64,000 nt of DNA from Halobium salinum (GTDB lineage Archaea; Halobacteriota; Halobacteria; Halobacteriales; Haloferacaceae): positions 205,408 to 269,407 of the forward strand of contig NZ_JAODIW010000006.1 of assembly GCF_026586625.1 (NCBI RefSeq), written 5' to 3'. Below the pieces are notes generated by a model. The model saw only the letters and a program-made list of their open reading frames with translations. It searched no databases and was not told where the DNA came from. The translations under genes and the position numbers were made by a program. Each line of letters starts with the position of its first letter. The first letter of the stretch is position 1. Shown here in pieces: positions 17,275-26,154 of the stretch.

Positions 17275-18105
17275 TCACCCGTCCCGGTCGTGAACCCAGA
17301 ACTCGTCTTCGACCGTCGTCTCCTTCTTGAAGATGGGCACCTCGTCCTTGAGACGGTTGATGCCGTCCTCCACGGCCCGGAACGCCTCCCCGCGGTGGCC
17401 GGCGAGGACGACGACGAAGACGATATCCTCCCCGTCGGGGACGACCCCGGTCCGGTGGTGGAGGAGGACTTCCTCGACGCCCGCCCGGTCGGTCAACTCC
17501 GTCCGGATGGTCTCCATCCGGTCGTCGGCGACGCCCTCGTACGTCTCGAACGCCAGCGCGGTGGTCCGGGGGTCGCCGTCGTCGTCCTTCGCCCGAACGC
17601 GCCCGGTGAACGTCGCGATGGCACCCGCTCGTTCGGCCCGCGGCGACGCCTTCACTCGGCGGACGAGCGACTCGAGCGTAACGTGGGGTTCCGTCGCGTC
17701 GAGGCGCTCTGTGAGGTCGCCGAGGTCGGCACCACCCGCGTCGGGGACCCGTCCGAGGACCTCGCCGGTCGGGGAGTCGTCACCCTCGTCGCCACCCACG
17801 ACGACCGCCGGTACGTCGGCCTCGGGGAAGCCGACGAGCAGGGCGTAGTCGTACTCGGGTGCCAGTGTGTCCAGGGTGTCGGCGAGCGAGCGGTCCTCGC
17901 CGGCGCCGACCCACGAGCCGTCCGGGCCGACGCCGAAGGCGCCCGCCGCCGCCGACCCGGGAGCGAGCCCCGGTGCGGCCGGTCTGCTCGCGTCCTCCCC
18001 GCGGTCGGGGAGCGGTTCGACCGTCGCGACGCGACCGTCGAGTCGAGGGACGAGCCGTTCGGCGAGGGCGGCGGCGTCGGGTCCGACGAGTCCCAGCGTC
18101 TGCAT
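17275..18105 (-). CDS. moaE: MobB-like/MoaE fusion, molybdopterin synthase large subunit
   Basis: A 276-aa two-part protein. Residues ~150-276 are MoaE, the catalytic subunit that with MoaD inserts sulfur into cyclic pyranopterin to make molybdopterin: GAIATFTGRVRAKDDDGD, TALAFETYEGVADD, LLHHRTGVVPDGEDIVFVVV and the catalytic lysine block VPIFKKETT (K260/K261). Residues 1-~140 resemble MobB, the GTP-binding molybdenum cofactor adaptor, but the usual P-loop is replaced by LVGPDAAALAERL, lacking GKT, so nucleotide binding is doubtful. The start at 18105 fits the MobB-like domain start (QTLGLVG). Fusion of the two domains occurs in haloarchaea; loss of the P-loop is the odd part. Confidence 0.88.
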   Translation of the reverse strand: MQTLGLVGPDAAALAERLVPRLDGRVATVEPLPDRGEDASRPAAPGLAPGSAAAGAFGVGPDGSWVGAGEDRSLADTLDTLAPEYDYALLVGFPEADVPAVVVGGDEGDDSPTGEVLGRVPDAGGADLGDLTERLDATEPHVTLESLVRRVKASPRAERAGAIATFTGRVRAKDDDGDPRTTALAFETYEGVADDRMETIRTELTDRAGVEEVLLHHRTGVVPDGEDIVFVVVLAGHRGEAFRAVEDGINRLKDEVPIFKKETTVEDEFWVHDRDG

Positions 18106-18248
18106 GCTTCGACTCCGGGGGCGGTCCGGTTTAGCCTTGTCGGGGTTCCGGTCCCGGCCCGCTGGGTGTTCGCCGACGGACACGTGCTCGTGGGCCCGCG
18201 TCCGCGACTTGGCAACCCTTATGAACGGCCTGCGGCAAACCCTGAGCA

Positions 18249-18965
18249 ATGAGAGTCGTCGTTTCTATCGGTGGCAGCGTGCTCGCGCCGGACCTCGACT
18301 CCACGCGAGTGGAGGGACACGCCGCGGTCGTCGAGTCGCTCGCCCGCGAGGGGTGTGACATCGGCGCGGTCGTCGGCGGCGGGGGCGTCGCCCGGAAGTA
18401 CATCGGCGCGGCCCGCGACCTCGGTGCCAACGAGGTCCAACTCGACGAAATCGGCATCGACGTCACGCGCATCAACGCCCGCCTGCTCATCGCGGCCATC
18501 TCGAGCGGCGTGGACCCGACGCCGGCACACACGTACAACGAGGCCGGCAACGCCATCCGCCGGGGGGACATCTCCGTGATGGGCGGCGTGATGGCCGGTC
18601 AGACGACGGACGCGGTCGCGGCTGCACTCGCCGAGTACGTCAACGCCGACCTCCTCGTCTACGCGACGAGCGTCGACGGCGTGTTCAGCGCCGACCCCAA
18701 CAGCGACGACGACGCGGAGAAGTTCGAGGGGATGACGCCGTCCGAACTGGTGGACGTGGTCGCCCCGATGAGCCGCGACGCCGGCTCCTCGGCGCCGGTC
18801 GACATCCTCGCGGCGAAGCTCATCGAGCGCGCCGGGATGCGGACGGTCGTGCTCGACGGTACCGACCCCGAGCGAATCGAGTCCGCCGTCCTGCGCGGCG
18901 AGCACTCCGGCACCGACATCGTCCCCGAGGCCGGCGAGGAGCCGAGCTACTGGGCACAGCGGTGA
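18249..18965 (+). CDS. pyrH: UMP kinase (archaeal type)
   Basis: A 238-aa amino-acid-kinase-fold enzyme that phosphorylates UMP to UDP for pyrimidine nucleotide synthesis. Blocks: VVSIGGSVLAPDLD at the N terminus, AVVGGGGVARKYIGAA, GIDVTRINARLLIAAI, GNAIRRGDISVMGGVMAGQT and TSVDGVFSADPN. The size fits archaeal UMP kinases. TATA-like CCCTTATGA (18217-18225) sits ~28 nt upstream of the ATG, indicating a leaderless transcript. lysS follows 4 nt after the stop, so the pair is an operon. Confidence 0.95.
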   Translation: MRVVVSIGGSVLAPDLDSTRVEGHAAVVESLAREGCDIGAVVGGGGVARKYIGAARDLGANEVQLDEIGIDVTRINARLLIAAISSGVDPTPAHTYNEAGNAIRRGDISVMGGVMAGQTTDAVAAALAEYVNADLLVYATSVDGVFSADPNSDDDAEKFEGMTPSELVDVVAPMSRDAGSSAPVDILAAKLIERAGMRTVVLDGTDPERIESAVLRGEHSGTDIVPEAGEEPSYWAQR

Positions 18966-18969
18966 ATCG

Positions 18970-20724
18970 ATGAGCGCCGACGACACCCCACCAGAGACCG
19001 ACGCCGACACCAACGCGGACGCCGATACCACCACCGACGCCGGCGCGGACACGCCCGCCGGGGCCGACCCCCACACCCTCAGCACGGGCGACGACGAAGC
19101 CGAGGGTGACGACGCCGGCGAAACCCGTCACGCCTTCTGGGCGGACCGCATCGCCGACGAGGTAGAGGCGCGCGACCCCGAGGACCCCATCGTCATCAAA
19201 GGGGGCGTCTCGCCCTCCGGGATTCCGCATCTCGGCCACTTCAACGAGATAATCCGCGGCTACTTCGTCGCCGAGGTGCTCAGAGAGCGCGGCCACGAAG
19301 TCCGGCAGGTGTTCACCAGCGACGACAAGGACGCGCTCCGGAAGGTGCCCCGAAGCCTCGCCGACGCCGACTGGAACATCGTCGGGTTGGGCGAGGTGAA
19401 CGCCGGCGCGCTCGGACGAAACCTCGGGAAGCCGTACACTACCATCCCGGACCCCTTCGGCGACCACGACTCCTACGGGGAGCATTTCACGGACCTCCTC
19501 CAGCAGAGTGCCGAGATGATAGGCGTCCCCGTCGAGATGGAGTCGAACACCGAACTCTACGCCGAGGGCGTCTTCGACGACGCCGTGAGGCACGTGTTCG
19601 AACACCTCGACCGCGCCCGTGAGGTCCTCGCGAAGTACCAGGACAAGGTCGACGAGGACTACGTCCCCTTCCAGGTACAGTGTGCGAACTGCGGCGTCCT
19701 CACGACGAACATCACCGGCTACGACGTCGAGGCCGAGACGGTCGACTACACCTGTGCCGGCCTCGAAGCCGGCGGCCAGCACATCGAGGGCTGCGGCCAC
19801 GAGGACACCGCCACGTTCCGCGACGGGAAGCTGATGTGGCGCTTCGAGTGGCCGGCCCAGTGGATGACTCTCGGCGTCGACTTCGAACCCTTCGGCAAGG
19901 ATCACGCGGAGGGGTCGTGGCCCTCCGGCGTCGACATCGCCGAGAACGTCTTCGGCATCGAGCCGCCCGTCCCGATGGTGTACGAGTGGTTCACGCTCAA
20001 CGGCGAGCCGCTCTCCTCTTCTTCGGGCAACGTCGTCACCGTGAAGGAGGTGCTCGACCTGCTCGAACCCGAGGTGCTGCGGTACTTCTTCGTGCGCAAC
20101 CCCAAGCGCGCGAAGGACTTCGACGTCTCGACGCTGGACCAGTTGGTCGACGAGTTCGACCGCTTCGAGCGGGTGTACTTCGGCGAGGAGGAGGAAGACG
20201 AGAACCTCGCCGCGCTCGCCGAGCGGGCGTACCCGATGCTCGTCGACGAGGTGCGCGAGGAGCGCGTGCGCTTTCCCTACACGTTCGCGGCCGTCCTCGG
20301 CATGGTCGACGACCCCGACCTGCGCCGTCGCATGGCCAGGAACGAGGGGCACATCGGCGACGACACGCCCGAGTGGGCGGTCGAAGACGCGATGAAGCGC
20401 GTCGAGCGCGCCCGGCGCTGGGCCGAGCGGATGGACAACGAGTACAACTACCGGCTCCAGCTCGACCTCCCCGAGACCGACTTCGACGAGGAGACCGTCG
20501 CCGCCCTCGACGAGCTCGCGGAGTTCGTCGAAGCCGGCCACGACGGCGAGGAGATTCAGGGCGAGATATACGAGACGGCGAAGCGCCGCGACGTGGAGAC
20601 CGGCGACCTGTTCGGCGCCGGCTACCGGCTCTTCTTCGACCAGCCGCAGGGGCCCCGACTGGGGACGTTCCTCGGCGAACTCGACACGGAGTTCGTCGTG
20701 AAGCGGCTCCGGCGCGAGGCGTAG
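18970..20724 (+). CDS. lysS: Lysyl-tRNA synthetase, class I
   Basis: A 584-aa class I LysRS charging tRNA-Lys. The first ~55 residues are an acidic, low-complexity haloarchaeal extension (Asp/Thr/Ala-rich). The catalytic core starts with HAFWADRIADEVEARDPEDP. The HIGH motif is HLGH in GIPHLGHFNEI. A CxxC pair (CANCGVLTTN) and a later Cys lie in the zinc insert. The KMSKS equivalent is PLSSSSGN (residues 347-354), so both lysines of the classical motif are absent. The C-terminal helical anticodon-binding domain is complete. Co-transcribed with pyrH. Confidence 0.95.
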   Translation: MSADDTPPETDADTNADADTTTDAGADTPAGADPHTLSTGDDEAEGDDAGETRHAFWADRIADEVEARDPEDPIVIKGGVSPSGIPHLGHFNEIIRGYFVAEVLRERGHEVRQVFTSDDKDALRKVPRSLADADWNIVGLGEVNAGALGRNLGKPYTTIPDPFGDHDSYGEHFTDLLQQSAEMIGVPVEMESNTELYAEGVFDDAVRHVFEHLDRAREVLAKYQDKVDEDYVPFQVQCANCGVLTTNITGYDVEAETVDYTCAGLEAGGQHIEGCGHEDTATFRDGKLMWRFEWPAQWMTLGVDFEPFGKDHAEGSWPSGVDIAENVFGIEPPVPMVYEWFTLNGEPLSSSSGNVVTVKEVLDLLEPEVLRYFFVRNPKRAKDFDVSTLDQLVDEFDRFERVYFGEEEEDENLAALAERAYPMLVDEVREERVRFPYTFAAVLGMVDDPDLRRRMARNEGHIGDDTPEWAVEDAMKRVERARRWAERMDNEYNYRLQLDLPETDFDEETVAALDELAEFVEAGHDGEEIQGEIYETAKRRDVETGDLFGAGYRLFFDQPQGPRLGTFLGELDTEFVVKRLRREA

Positions 20725-20773
20725 CTCGGTCGGTCGGACCCCTTTCACCTCGACTCCGTCGACCCGGATTTTC

Positions 20774-21175
20774 CTACGAATCACTCAGCCTCGGCTTCGT
20801 CCGGGCTATCCACGCCCCTCTGACGACGTGGTGGAGCGTGACGAGTGCTGCGAGTCCGAGCACCAGCGTCGACCCACGTCCGGTCGCAACCGAGCCGAGT
20901 CCGAAGCCGAGACCGACGACTGCGGTGCCGACGCCGACGAGCGCGTGCGGGCCGACGGGGGTGTTGACCCGGTCGTCGGCGTCGGCCCACGCGAGCAGCA
21001 GGGCGGTCGCCCCGGCGAGCAGCGCGACGGCGGCGACGACGCCGCCCGTCTCGTTCTCCATCCACAGGGCGAACAGCAGCAGTCCGCCGCCGAACAGCGA
21101 GAGGAGTCCCAGCAGGAAGACACCCCGTTTCGTCGGCGGTGAGCCGAACAGGACGCGACGGCGGGTTTGGTTCAC
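20774..21175 (-). CDS. Small predicted membrane protein
   Basis: A 133-aa hydrophobic protein with about four membrane segments: GVFLLGLLSLFGGGLLLFAL, then AAVALLAGATALLLAWA, then ALVGVGTAVVGLGFGLGSV, then TLVLGLAALVTLHHVV. The N terminus is basic (NQTRRRVLF) and the C-terminal tail polar (ARTKPRLSDS), suggesting cytoplasmic ends. Family and function not recognised. It converges with lysS with a 49-nt gap. Confidence 0.65.
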   Translation of the reverse strand: MNQTRRRVLFGSPPTKRGVFLLGLLSLFGGGLLLFALWMENETGGVVAAVALLAGATALLLAWADADDRVNTPVGPHALVGVGTAVVGLGFGLGSVATGRGSTLVLGLAALVTLHHVVRGAWIARTKPRLSDS

Positions 21176-21248
21176 GTCCGTAGCTGTCCGTCTCCCGTGT
21201 CATAACTCTGTGTGGTGACGTGAGTCGGCCGCCACCGATTCGTTCGGC

Positions 21249-21569
21249 TCAGAACGCGCGCTGCCCGCCAGCGCTCTCGACTTTCTCGACGACGGACTTG
21301 AACACGCTCTCGTAGAACGTCCCCATCGACTCGGGGGCGCCGTCGTGGCCGACGGTCTCCTGTAACGCCCGGGCGTACCCCCGGAACACGTCCCGGAACA
21401 GCTCCTCCTCGCCGGGCTGGACGCGGACGACGCCCTCCTCCTCGGCGGATTCGAGGTGGCCCTCCAGTCGCTCGAGATGCTCCTCGCCGGCGAGGTTCTC
21501 GACGTAGTAGGCGAGCGCGTCCGTCAGGACGGAGCGTTCCTTTCGCGTGAGTTCGACGGCGGTCTTCAT
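21249..21569 (-). CDS. Small acidic helical protein, function unknown
   Basis: A 106-aa soluble protein, mostly helical and acidic (KTAVELTRKERSVLTDALAY, EEHLERLEGHLESAEEEGVV and a C-terminal FYESVFKSVVEKVESAGG). The start at 21569 is chosen because the frame upstream enters a terminator-like intergenic repeat and has basic, non-protein-like composition. No domain is recognised. It might be a haloarchaea-specific regulatory partner but nothing in the sequence shows it. Confidence 0.7.
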   Translation of the reverse strand: MKTAVELTRKERSVLTDALAYYVENLAGEEHLERLEGHLESAEEEGVVRVQPGEEELFRDVFRGYARALQETVGHDGAPESMGTFYESVFKSVVEKVESAGGQRAF

Positions 21570-21671
21570 CCGCTCGGTGGTCGGGGACGGGAGTATGTAA
21601 GGACCACGAGTCGGGGTGGTGCGGTTGCTGTGGTGGTGCGGGGCGGTGCGGAGTCGCCAGCGTCTCACACC

Positions 21672-21762
21672 GTGAGCGACCGGAGGGAGCGAGCGGCCGT
21701 TTTTGGTCGAGCTTTTTTGGCCGAGCGGTGGCCGCTTCGCGGCCACCCGAGGCCGAAAAAAG
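21672..21762. terminator. Bidirectional terminator-like intergenic repeat element
   Basis: On the + strand GTGAGCGACCGGAGGGAGCG (from 21672) is followed by two T-runs (GTTTTTGG and CTTTTTTGG). Next comes a perfect hairpin GTGGCCG-CTTCG-CGGCCAC (21727-21745), then AAAAAA, which is a T-run for reverse-strand transcripts. The reverse-strand LURP-one gene ends just before it (stop at 21768), so one use is to terminate that transcript. The GAGCGACCGGAGGGAGCGAG type of sequence is, from memory, repeated in many haloarchaeal intergenic regions. Confidence 0.6.
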
Positions 21763-21767
21763 GTCGG

Positions 21768-22313
21768 TTAGTTTCCTTCTATCGCGTCCACGACCACGGT
21801 CCCGATGACCGCGAGCCGGGGGTCGATGTCGTCGCCGTAGAGGTCGATGGTGTACTTGTCGCGGACGGAGAACTGCTCGCTCACGTCGCCGAGTTTCTCG
21901 CCGTTCGGCGAGACGATGTCGTAGTTGAATGGGACGAGCGTCGTCACCTTCCGGCGGAGGAGTGCCATCAGGTGGTTGTCTTCGGTCATCGTCGCGACGA
22001 CGTTCCCGTCGGGGTCGAGCAACTGGTACTCGTGTTTGAAAAAGGACATCAGGCTCCGCTTGACGGCGCCGACCGGCTCGCCGGTCCGCGAGTCCTCGAT
22101 GTCGTAGGCGGCGTTGATGTCGAGTATCTTCCCGGTCGTGACACGGAACGCCTCCTCGCCGGTGTCGGCGTCGGTGAACCGGAAGTCCTCCTTCAGACGG
22201 AAGCTCTTCTGTTTGGACTGGAGGATGGGGTCGTCCTTTCCCTCTTCGTACACGTTGTACCGGGTTCGAATCCCGAGTTTCTGGCGGACCTCGTAGCGGC
22301 GGGCGTCGAACAT
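21768..22313 (-). CDS. LURP-one-related/scramblase-like protein
   Basis: A 181-aa protein with the tubby-like beta-barrel pattern of the LURP-one-related (DUF567) family: RYEVRQKLGIRTRYNVYEEG, then SFRLKEDFRFTDADTGEEAF, VTTGKILDINAAYDIEDSRT, LMSFFKHEYQLLDPDGNVVA and the final IDPRLAVIGTVVVDAIEGN. No signal peptide. Function in archaea is unknown; lipid interaction is possible by analogy to scramblases. Its mRNA probably ends at the T-run/hairpin just downstream. Divergent from the PDZ-containing protease. Confidence 0.85.
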   Translation of the reverse strand: MFDARRYEVRQKLGIRTRYNVYEEGKDDPILQSKQKSFRLKEDFRFTDADTGEEAFRVTTGKILDINAAYDIEDSRTGEPVGAVKRSLMSFFKHEYQLLDPDGNVVATMTEDNHLMALLRRKVTTLVPFNYDIVSPNGEKLGDVSEQFSVRDKYTIDLYGDDIDPRLAVIGTVVVDAIEGN

Positions 22314-22471
22314 CTGGGTGGTGTTGGTCGAGACGACTGTTCAACGTTCCGGCGACAACGTCGGTGGGGCCCGGAACGGCGTGGGAGCCGCCGACACGGC
22401 CGAACTCCCGGCACGCGGGGACTCTCGGGAACCCGAACGCCTTTCACCGGGCCGGCCCCTCTATCGGAGCG

Positions 22472-24295
22472 ATGACCCTGCTGCAGAGCGTCCCCTCGCT
22501 CAGTCCGCTCACACTGGTGTTGGGGGCGGTGCTCGTCTTCATGCTGCTCGCCCTCTTTCTCGACTCTCGGGGGCTGATTCCCGACGCGGTCCGGATTCAG
22601 GGACCGCTCGTGACGGTCCACACGAAGCGTGGCCGGGCGCTGTTGAACTGGCTCGCTACGCCCCGCCGGTTCTGGCGGGCGTGGAGCAACGTCGGCGTCG
22701 GTATCGCCCTCGTGGTGATGTTCGGGACGTTCCTCCTGTTGGTCTGGCGCGGCCTCACCATCCTGCAGGACCCGCCCGCTCCCACCGCGGTGAACCAGCC
22801 CCGGAACTTCCTCGTCATCCCCGGCGTCAACGACTTCCTCCCGCTGTCGGTGGCGCCCGAAATCGTCCTCGGCCTCCTCATCGGCCTCGTCGTCCACGAG
22901 GGCGGCCACGGCTTGCTCTGTCGCGTCGAGCGCATCGACATCGAGTCGATGGGGCTCGTTCTACTCACCGTGCTCCCCATCGGCGCGTTCGTCGAACCCG
23001 ACGAGGAGAGCCAGCGGAACGCCTCCCGTGGCGCCCGGACGAGGATGTTCGCCGCGGGCGTGACGAACAACTTCGCGCTGGCGTTCGTCGCCTTCGCGCT
23101 CCTCTTCGGCCCCGTCGTTGGCGCGGTCTCCGTCGCTCCCGGTGTCGCGGTGTACGGCACCTACGACGGGAGTCCGGCCGCGGACGCCGGTATCGGCGCC
23201 GGCGACCGCATCGTCGGCGTCGGCGGAACCCCCGTCGGCAACAACACCGAACTCCAGACCGCGCTCGCCGACGCCCAGTCGCAGTCGGTGTCGGTACAGG
23301 TCGACCGCGCCGACGGCGGGAACGAGACCGTCGCGGTGAACCGCTCGCTCGTCGTGCTCGGGTCGATTCAGGGGAACCCGGCGAACCTCTCGGTCGACCC
23401 CGCGGAGGGGCCGATTCGCGTCCTCGGGGTGAACGGGACGAGCGTCCGGACGATGTCTGAGTTCCGTGACGCGGTGGCCGACCGGCCGGTCGCCGAGATT
23501 CGGACCTCTCGCGGTGACACCACCATCCCGGTCGGCGCCTACGTCACGAGCGTCGCGGACGATAGCCCCCTGCACGAGGCCGGCGCCCCCAACGACACCG
23601 CCTTCGTCGTCACGGACGTCGGCGGCGAGCGGGTCGTCTCCGAGAGCGACCTCGGCCGGGCGCTCCGCGGACTGGAGGGCGGCGAGCAGGTGACCCTCAC
23701 CGCCTACGTCGACGGCGAACGGCGGACCTGGGAGGTGCAGGCGAACGAGAACGGCGCGGTCGGCGTCGCGGGCACCTTCGACGGGACGAGCGGCCTCGTC
23801 GTCGACGACTTCGGCATCAACGAGTACCCCGCCGGCGCCTACCTCGCGCTCCTCGGTGGGGACGGCGGACCCGGAGCGCCGCTCGTCGGCGGCTCCGGCG
23901 GCGGATTCCTCCAGCTCGTCGTCATCTCGCTGCTCCTGCCGCTCGCGAGCGTCACCATCGGCCTGCCGTACAACTTCCCCGGGTTCACCGGCGAGGTGAC
24001 GAACTTCTACACCGTCGCGGGGCCGCTCGGAGCGTTCGACGGGACGCCGCTGTTCCTCCTCGCGAACGTGCTGTTCTGGACGGCCTGGATCAACCTCCAA
24101 CTCGGCCTGTTCAACTGCATCCCCGGCTACCCGCTCGACGGCGGACGCATCCTCCGGATGGTCGCGGAGGGTGTGGTGTCGCGGTTGCCCGTCTCGGACC
24201 GTTACGCGCTGGTCCGGACGATTACCACGTCTATCGGGCTGACGATGCTGGTGTCGTTGCTGCTGTTGCTGTTCGGGCCGCAGTTGCTGGGGTAG
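22472..24295 (+). CDS. Site-2 protease with PDZ domains (M50/RseP-like)
   Basis: A 607-aa polytopic membrane protease. An N-terminal helix (about residues 10-30) and another at 74-95 precede the zinc motif HEGGH (H142, E143, H146) in IGLVVHEGGHGLLCRVERI. A large extracytoplasmic region (~225-430) contains at least two PDZ-like repeats (DGSPAADAGIGAGDRIVGVG and DDSPLHEAGAPNDTAFVVTD). The C-terminal membrane part carries the third metal ligand motif GYPLDGGRILRM. The domain order matches RseP/SpoIVFB-like proteases that cut membrane-anchored regulators. This is the second site-2 protease within 10 kb and differs from the first by having PDZ domains. The start at 22472 gives the hydrophobic N terminus. 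Confidence 0.9.
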   Translation: MTLLQSVPSLSPLTLVLGAVLVFMLLALFLDSRGLIPDAVRIQGPLVTVHTKRGRALLNWLATPRRFWRAWSNVGVGIALVVMFGTFLLLVWRGLTILQDPPAPTAVNQPRNFLVIPGVNDFLPLSVAPEIVLGLLIGLVVHEGGHGLLCRVERIDIESMGLVLLTVLPIGAFVEPDEESQRNASRGARTRMFAAGVTNNFALAFVAFALLFGPVVGAVSVAPGVAVYGTYDGSPAADAGIGAGDRIVGVGGTPVGNNTELQTALADAQSQSVSVQVDRADGGNETVAVNRSLVVLGSIQGNPANLSVDPAEGPIRVLGVNGTSVRTMSEFRDAVADRPVAEIRTSRGDTTIPVGAYVTSVADDSPLHEAGAPNDTAFVVTDVGGERVVSESDLGRALRGLEGGEQVTLTAYVDGERRTWEVQANENGAVGVAGTFDGTSGLVVDDFGINEYPAGAYLALLGGDGGPGAPLVGGSGGGFLQLVVISLLLPLASVTIGLPYNFPGFTGEVTNFYTVAGPLGAFDGTPLFLLANVLFWTAWINLQLGLFNCIPGYPLDGGRILRMVAEGVVSRLPVSDRYALVRTITTSIGLTMLVSLLLLLFGPQLLG

Positions 24296-24541
24296 GCTCG
24301 TTTGGTTCGCTCGCCTTTCGAGCCTCACACGACGTCGAACGCGACAAACCGCGACTCGGCGCGCGCCGACAGCCGTTCAGCGGACTCCCGAGACGTGCGA
24401 GGGTCCTGGCGTTCCCGGGTCGCGGCCGCGGCTCCGCAGCAGCGTCACTCGCCGTCCGTTCGACCCCGCCGACATCACAGACCGTCACGTTAATCCGCGC
24501 CCGACCGAAACCACCGCGCCAGCACACCAGGAGTCCCCGAC

Positions 24542-25813
24542 ATGCGTATTTCACAGCGACACGCCCGCTACCCGTTCTTCGAGGTCGCCCGCGACGCCGT
24601 CGAGGCCGCCGAGCTCTCGCTCCCGTCGCTCGTGGCCGAGGAGGCGCCGGCCGTCGAACGCGGTCGCGAGCGTGTCGAGCGCGCCCTGCTCGCCGGAACC
24701 GTCGAGTCCGAGACCCCCCGCGAGTGGTCGGCGCAGGACGAACTCCTCTCCTACCCCATCGCCCGTATCCTCGTCTCGCTGCTCGACTCCGAGGCCGCGG
24801 TCCGGAAGTACGCCGCCGCCGAGGCCGAGACCGCCGCCGAACGCATCCGCGCGGACGTGGAGACCGGCGACGACGGCCTTCGTTCCACCGGAAACGACGG
24901 CGTCTCCCTCGACGAGGTGCTCGCCGAGTTCGACCTCGCGGAGACGGTCGTCGCCGAGGGGTCGGCCCGAGCCGGCGACACGCCGCAGTGGTTCCGTGTC
25001 GGCGTCGGCGCATACCTCGACCTCCAGGACCCCAACTGGGGCGACGACTGGCGGCTGGTGAACCGGGAACTCGCCGAGGGTCGGGTCCGCGTCGAACGCG
25101 AGGAGCTGTACCGACTGCTCCGCGAGGCGGTCGCCCGTCGGGTCGCGGAGGGACTCCCCTTCCAGGTCCGGGGCACCGACGCGGGCGACGACCTCGCGGA
25201 CGCGCTCGAAGAGGGGTTGGACTCCCTCCGGGGACTGCTGGCCGACCGGGGCCGTATCGGCTCCATCGACGTGGTCGTCCCCGACCTGTTCCCGCCCTGT
25301 ATGACGAACCTCGTCCATCGCGCCCGCGAGGAGGTAAGACTCGCCCCGCACGAGGGGTTCGCCCTGATGGCCTTCCTCACCGGTATCGGGATGGACACGG
25401 ACGAGATTCTCGCGTTCTGTGACGCCTCCTCGCTCGACCGCGAGGGCATCCGCTACCAGATTCGGTACCTGCGGGACGAACGGGGCACCCAGTACCCGCC
25501 GCCGTCCTGTGAGACCCTCGCGGCCTACGGGCTCTGTCACAACGAGGACGAACACTGGAAGATCGCCTCCCACCCGCTGGTATACTACAAGAAGCGCCTC
25601 GCCGCCGCCGACGAGGACTCCTACACCGACTGGCGGGACGCACGGCAGGCGAAGACGGACGAAGCCGGCGAGGGCGTCGCCGCCGACGACGCGACCGACG
25701 AGGACGCCCTCGGCGACGACGGCAGCGATGCGGACGGCGACGGCGACCGCGACGCGGCCGCGGAGGCGGAGGCGGTCGCCGGTGCGGACCCGAAGCAGGA
25801 CGAGCAGTCGTAA
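24542..25813 (+). CDS. priL: DNA primase large subunit PriL
   Basis: A 423-aa non-catalytic primase subunit that partners PriS to start Okazaki fragments. The C-terminal domain carries the four cysteines of the [4Fe-4S] cluster: C253 (PPCMTN), C293 (FCDASS), C323 (SCETLA) and C332 (LCHNEDEHW), followed by HPLVYYKKR. The last ~55 residues are acidic low-complexity sequence. The N terminus (RISQRHARYPFFEVARDAV) is family-typical, and an AGGAG ribosome-binding site precedes the ATG by about 10 nt. priS is not adjacent in this window. Confidence 0.95.
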   Translation: MRISQRHARYPFFEVARDAVEAAELSLPSLVAEEAPAVERGRERVERALLAGTVESETPREWSAQDELLSYPIARILVSLLDSEAAVRKYAAAEAETAAERIRADVETGDDGLRSTGNDGVSLDEVLAEFDLAETVVAEGSARAGDTPQWFRVGVGAYLDLQDPNWGDDWRLVNRELAEGRVRVEREELYRLLREAVARRVAEGLPFQVRGTDAGDDLADALEEGLDSLRGLLADRGRIGSIDVVVPDLFPPCMTNLVHRAREEVRLAPHEGFALMAFLTGIGMDTDEILAFCDASSLDREGIRYQIRYLRDERGTQYPPPSCETLAAYGLCHNEDEHWKIASHPLVYYKKRLAAADEDSYTDWRDARQAKTDEAGEGVAADDATDEDALGDDGSDADGDGDRDAAAEAEAVAGADPKQDEQS

Positions 25814-25876
25814 TCTCCGGCGGAGAGCGAGCTACACGGCCATAGCGTGACGAACGGCGACGAGTGTCGGAGCCGA

Positions 25877-26071
25877 CTATCGCGAGAGGAAGAGGCCGAC
25901 GCCGGCCATCAGCAGGATGAAGAAGACGATCGCTCCGACGAGCGCCAGCCCTCCGACCCCGGTGAGCGGGTTCCCGTACGTCATGCCGATGGCGAGGATG
26001 ACCGCAATGAAGACCAGCACGGCGAGCAGCGAGACGAGTATCTCCCGGAGCGTCTCCCCTTCGATGTTCAT
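25877..26071 (-). CDS. Small two-helix membrane protein (DUF7472-like)
   Basis: A 64-aa protein. A short polar head (NIEGETLREILV) precedes two membrane helices (SLLAVLVFIAVILAIGMTYG and GLALVGAIVFFILLMAGVGL). I associate it from memory with the haloarchaeal DUF7472 family. The start at 26071 is chosen because the upstream frame is basic and GC-biased. Function unknown. It converges with priL, 63 nt apart. Confidence 0.75.
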   Translation of the reverse strand: MNIEGETLREILVSLLAVLVFIAVILAIGMTYGNPLTGVGGLALVGAIVFFILLMAGVGLFLSR

Positions 26072-26154
26072 GGCCGGCGCTTTCCGCGGACGTACTAAAA
26101 GGACTTCGAAACCCCGAGGCTCGTCCGTCGTCGCCGCCGACCGAGGGGCTCCCC

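Noticed and set aside
22262-22276. GGGTTCGAATCCCGA, a perfect tRNA T-loop-like box
   Set aside because: It lies inside the LURP-one coding sequence (encoding the IRTRY region) and no acceptor or anticodon stem pairs with it, so it is a chance match.
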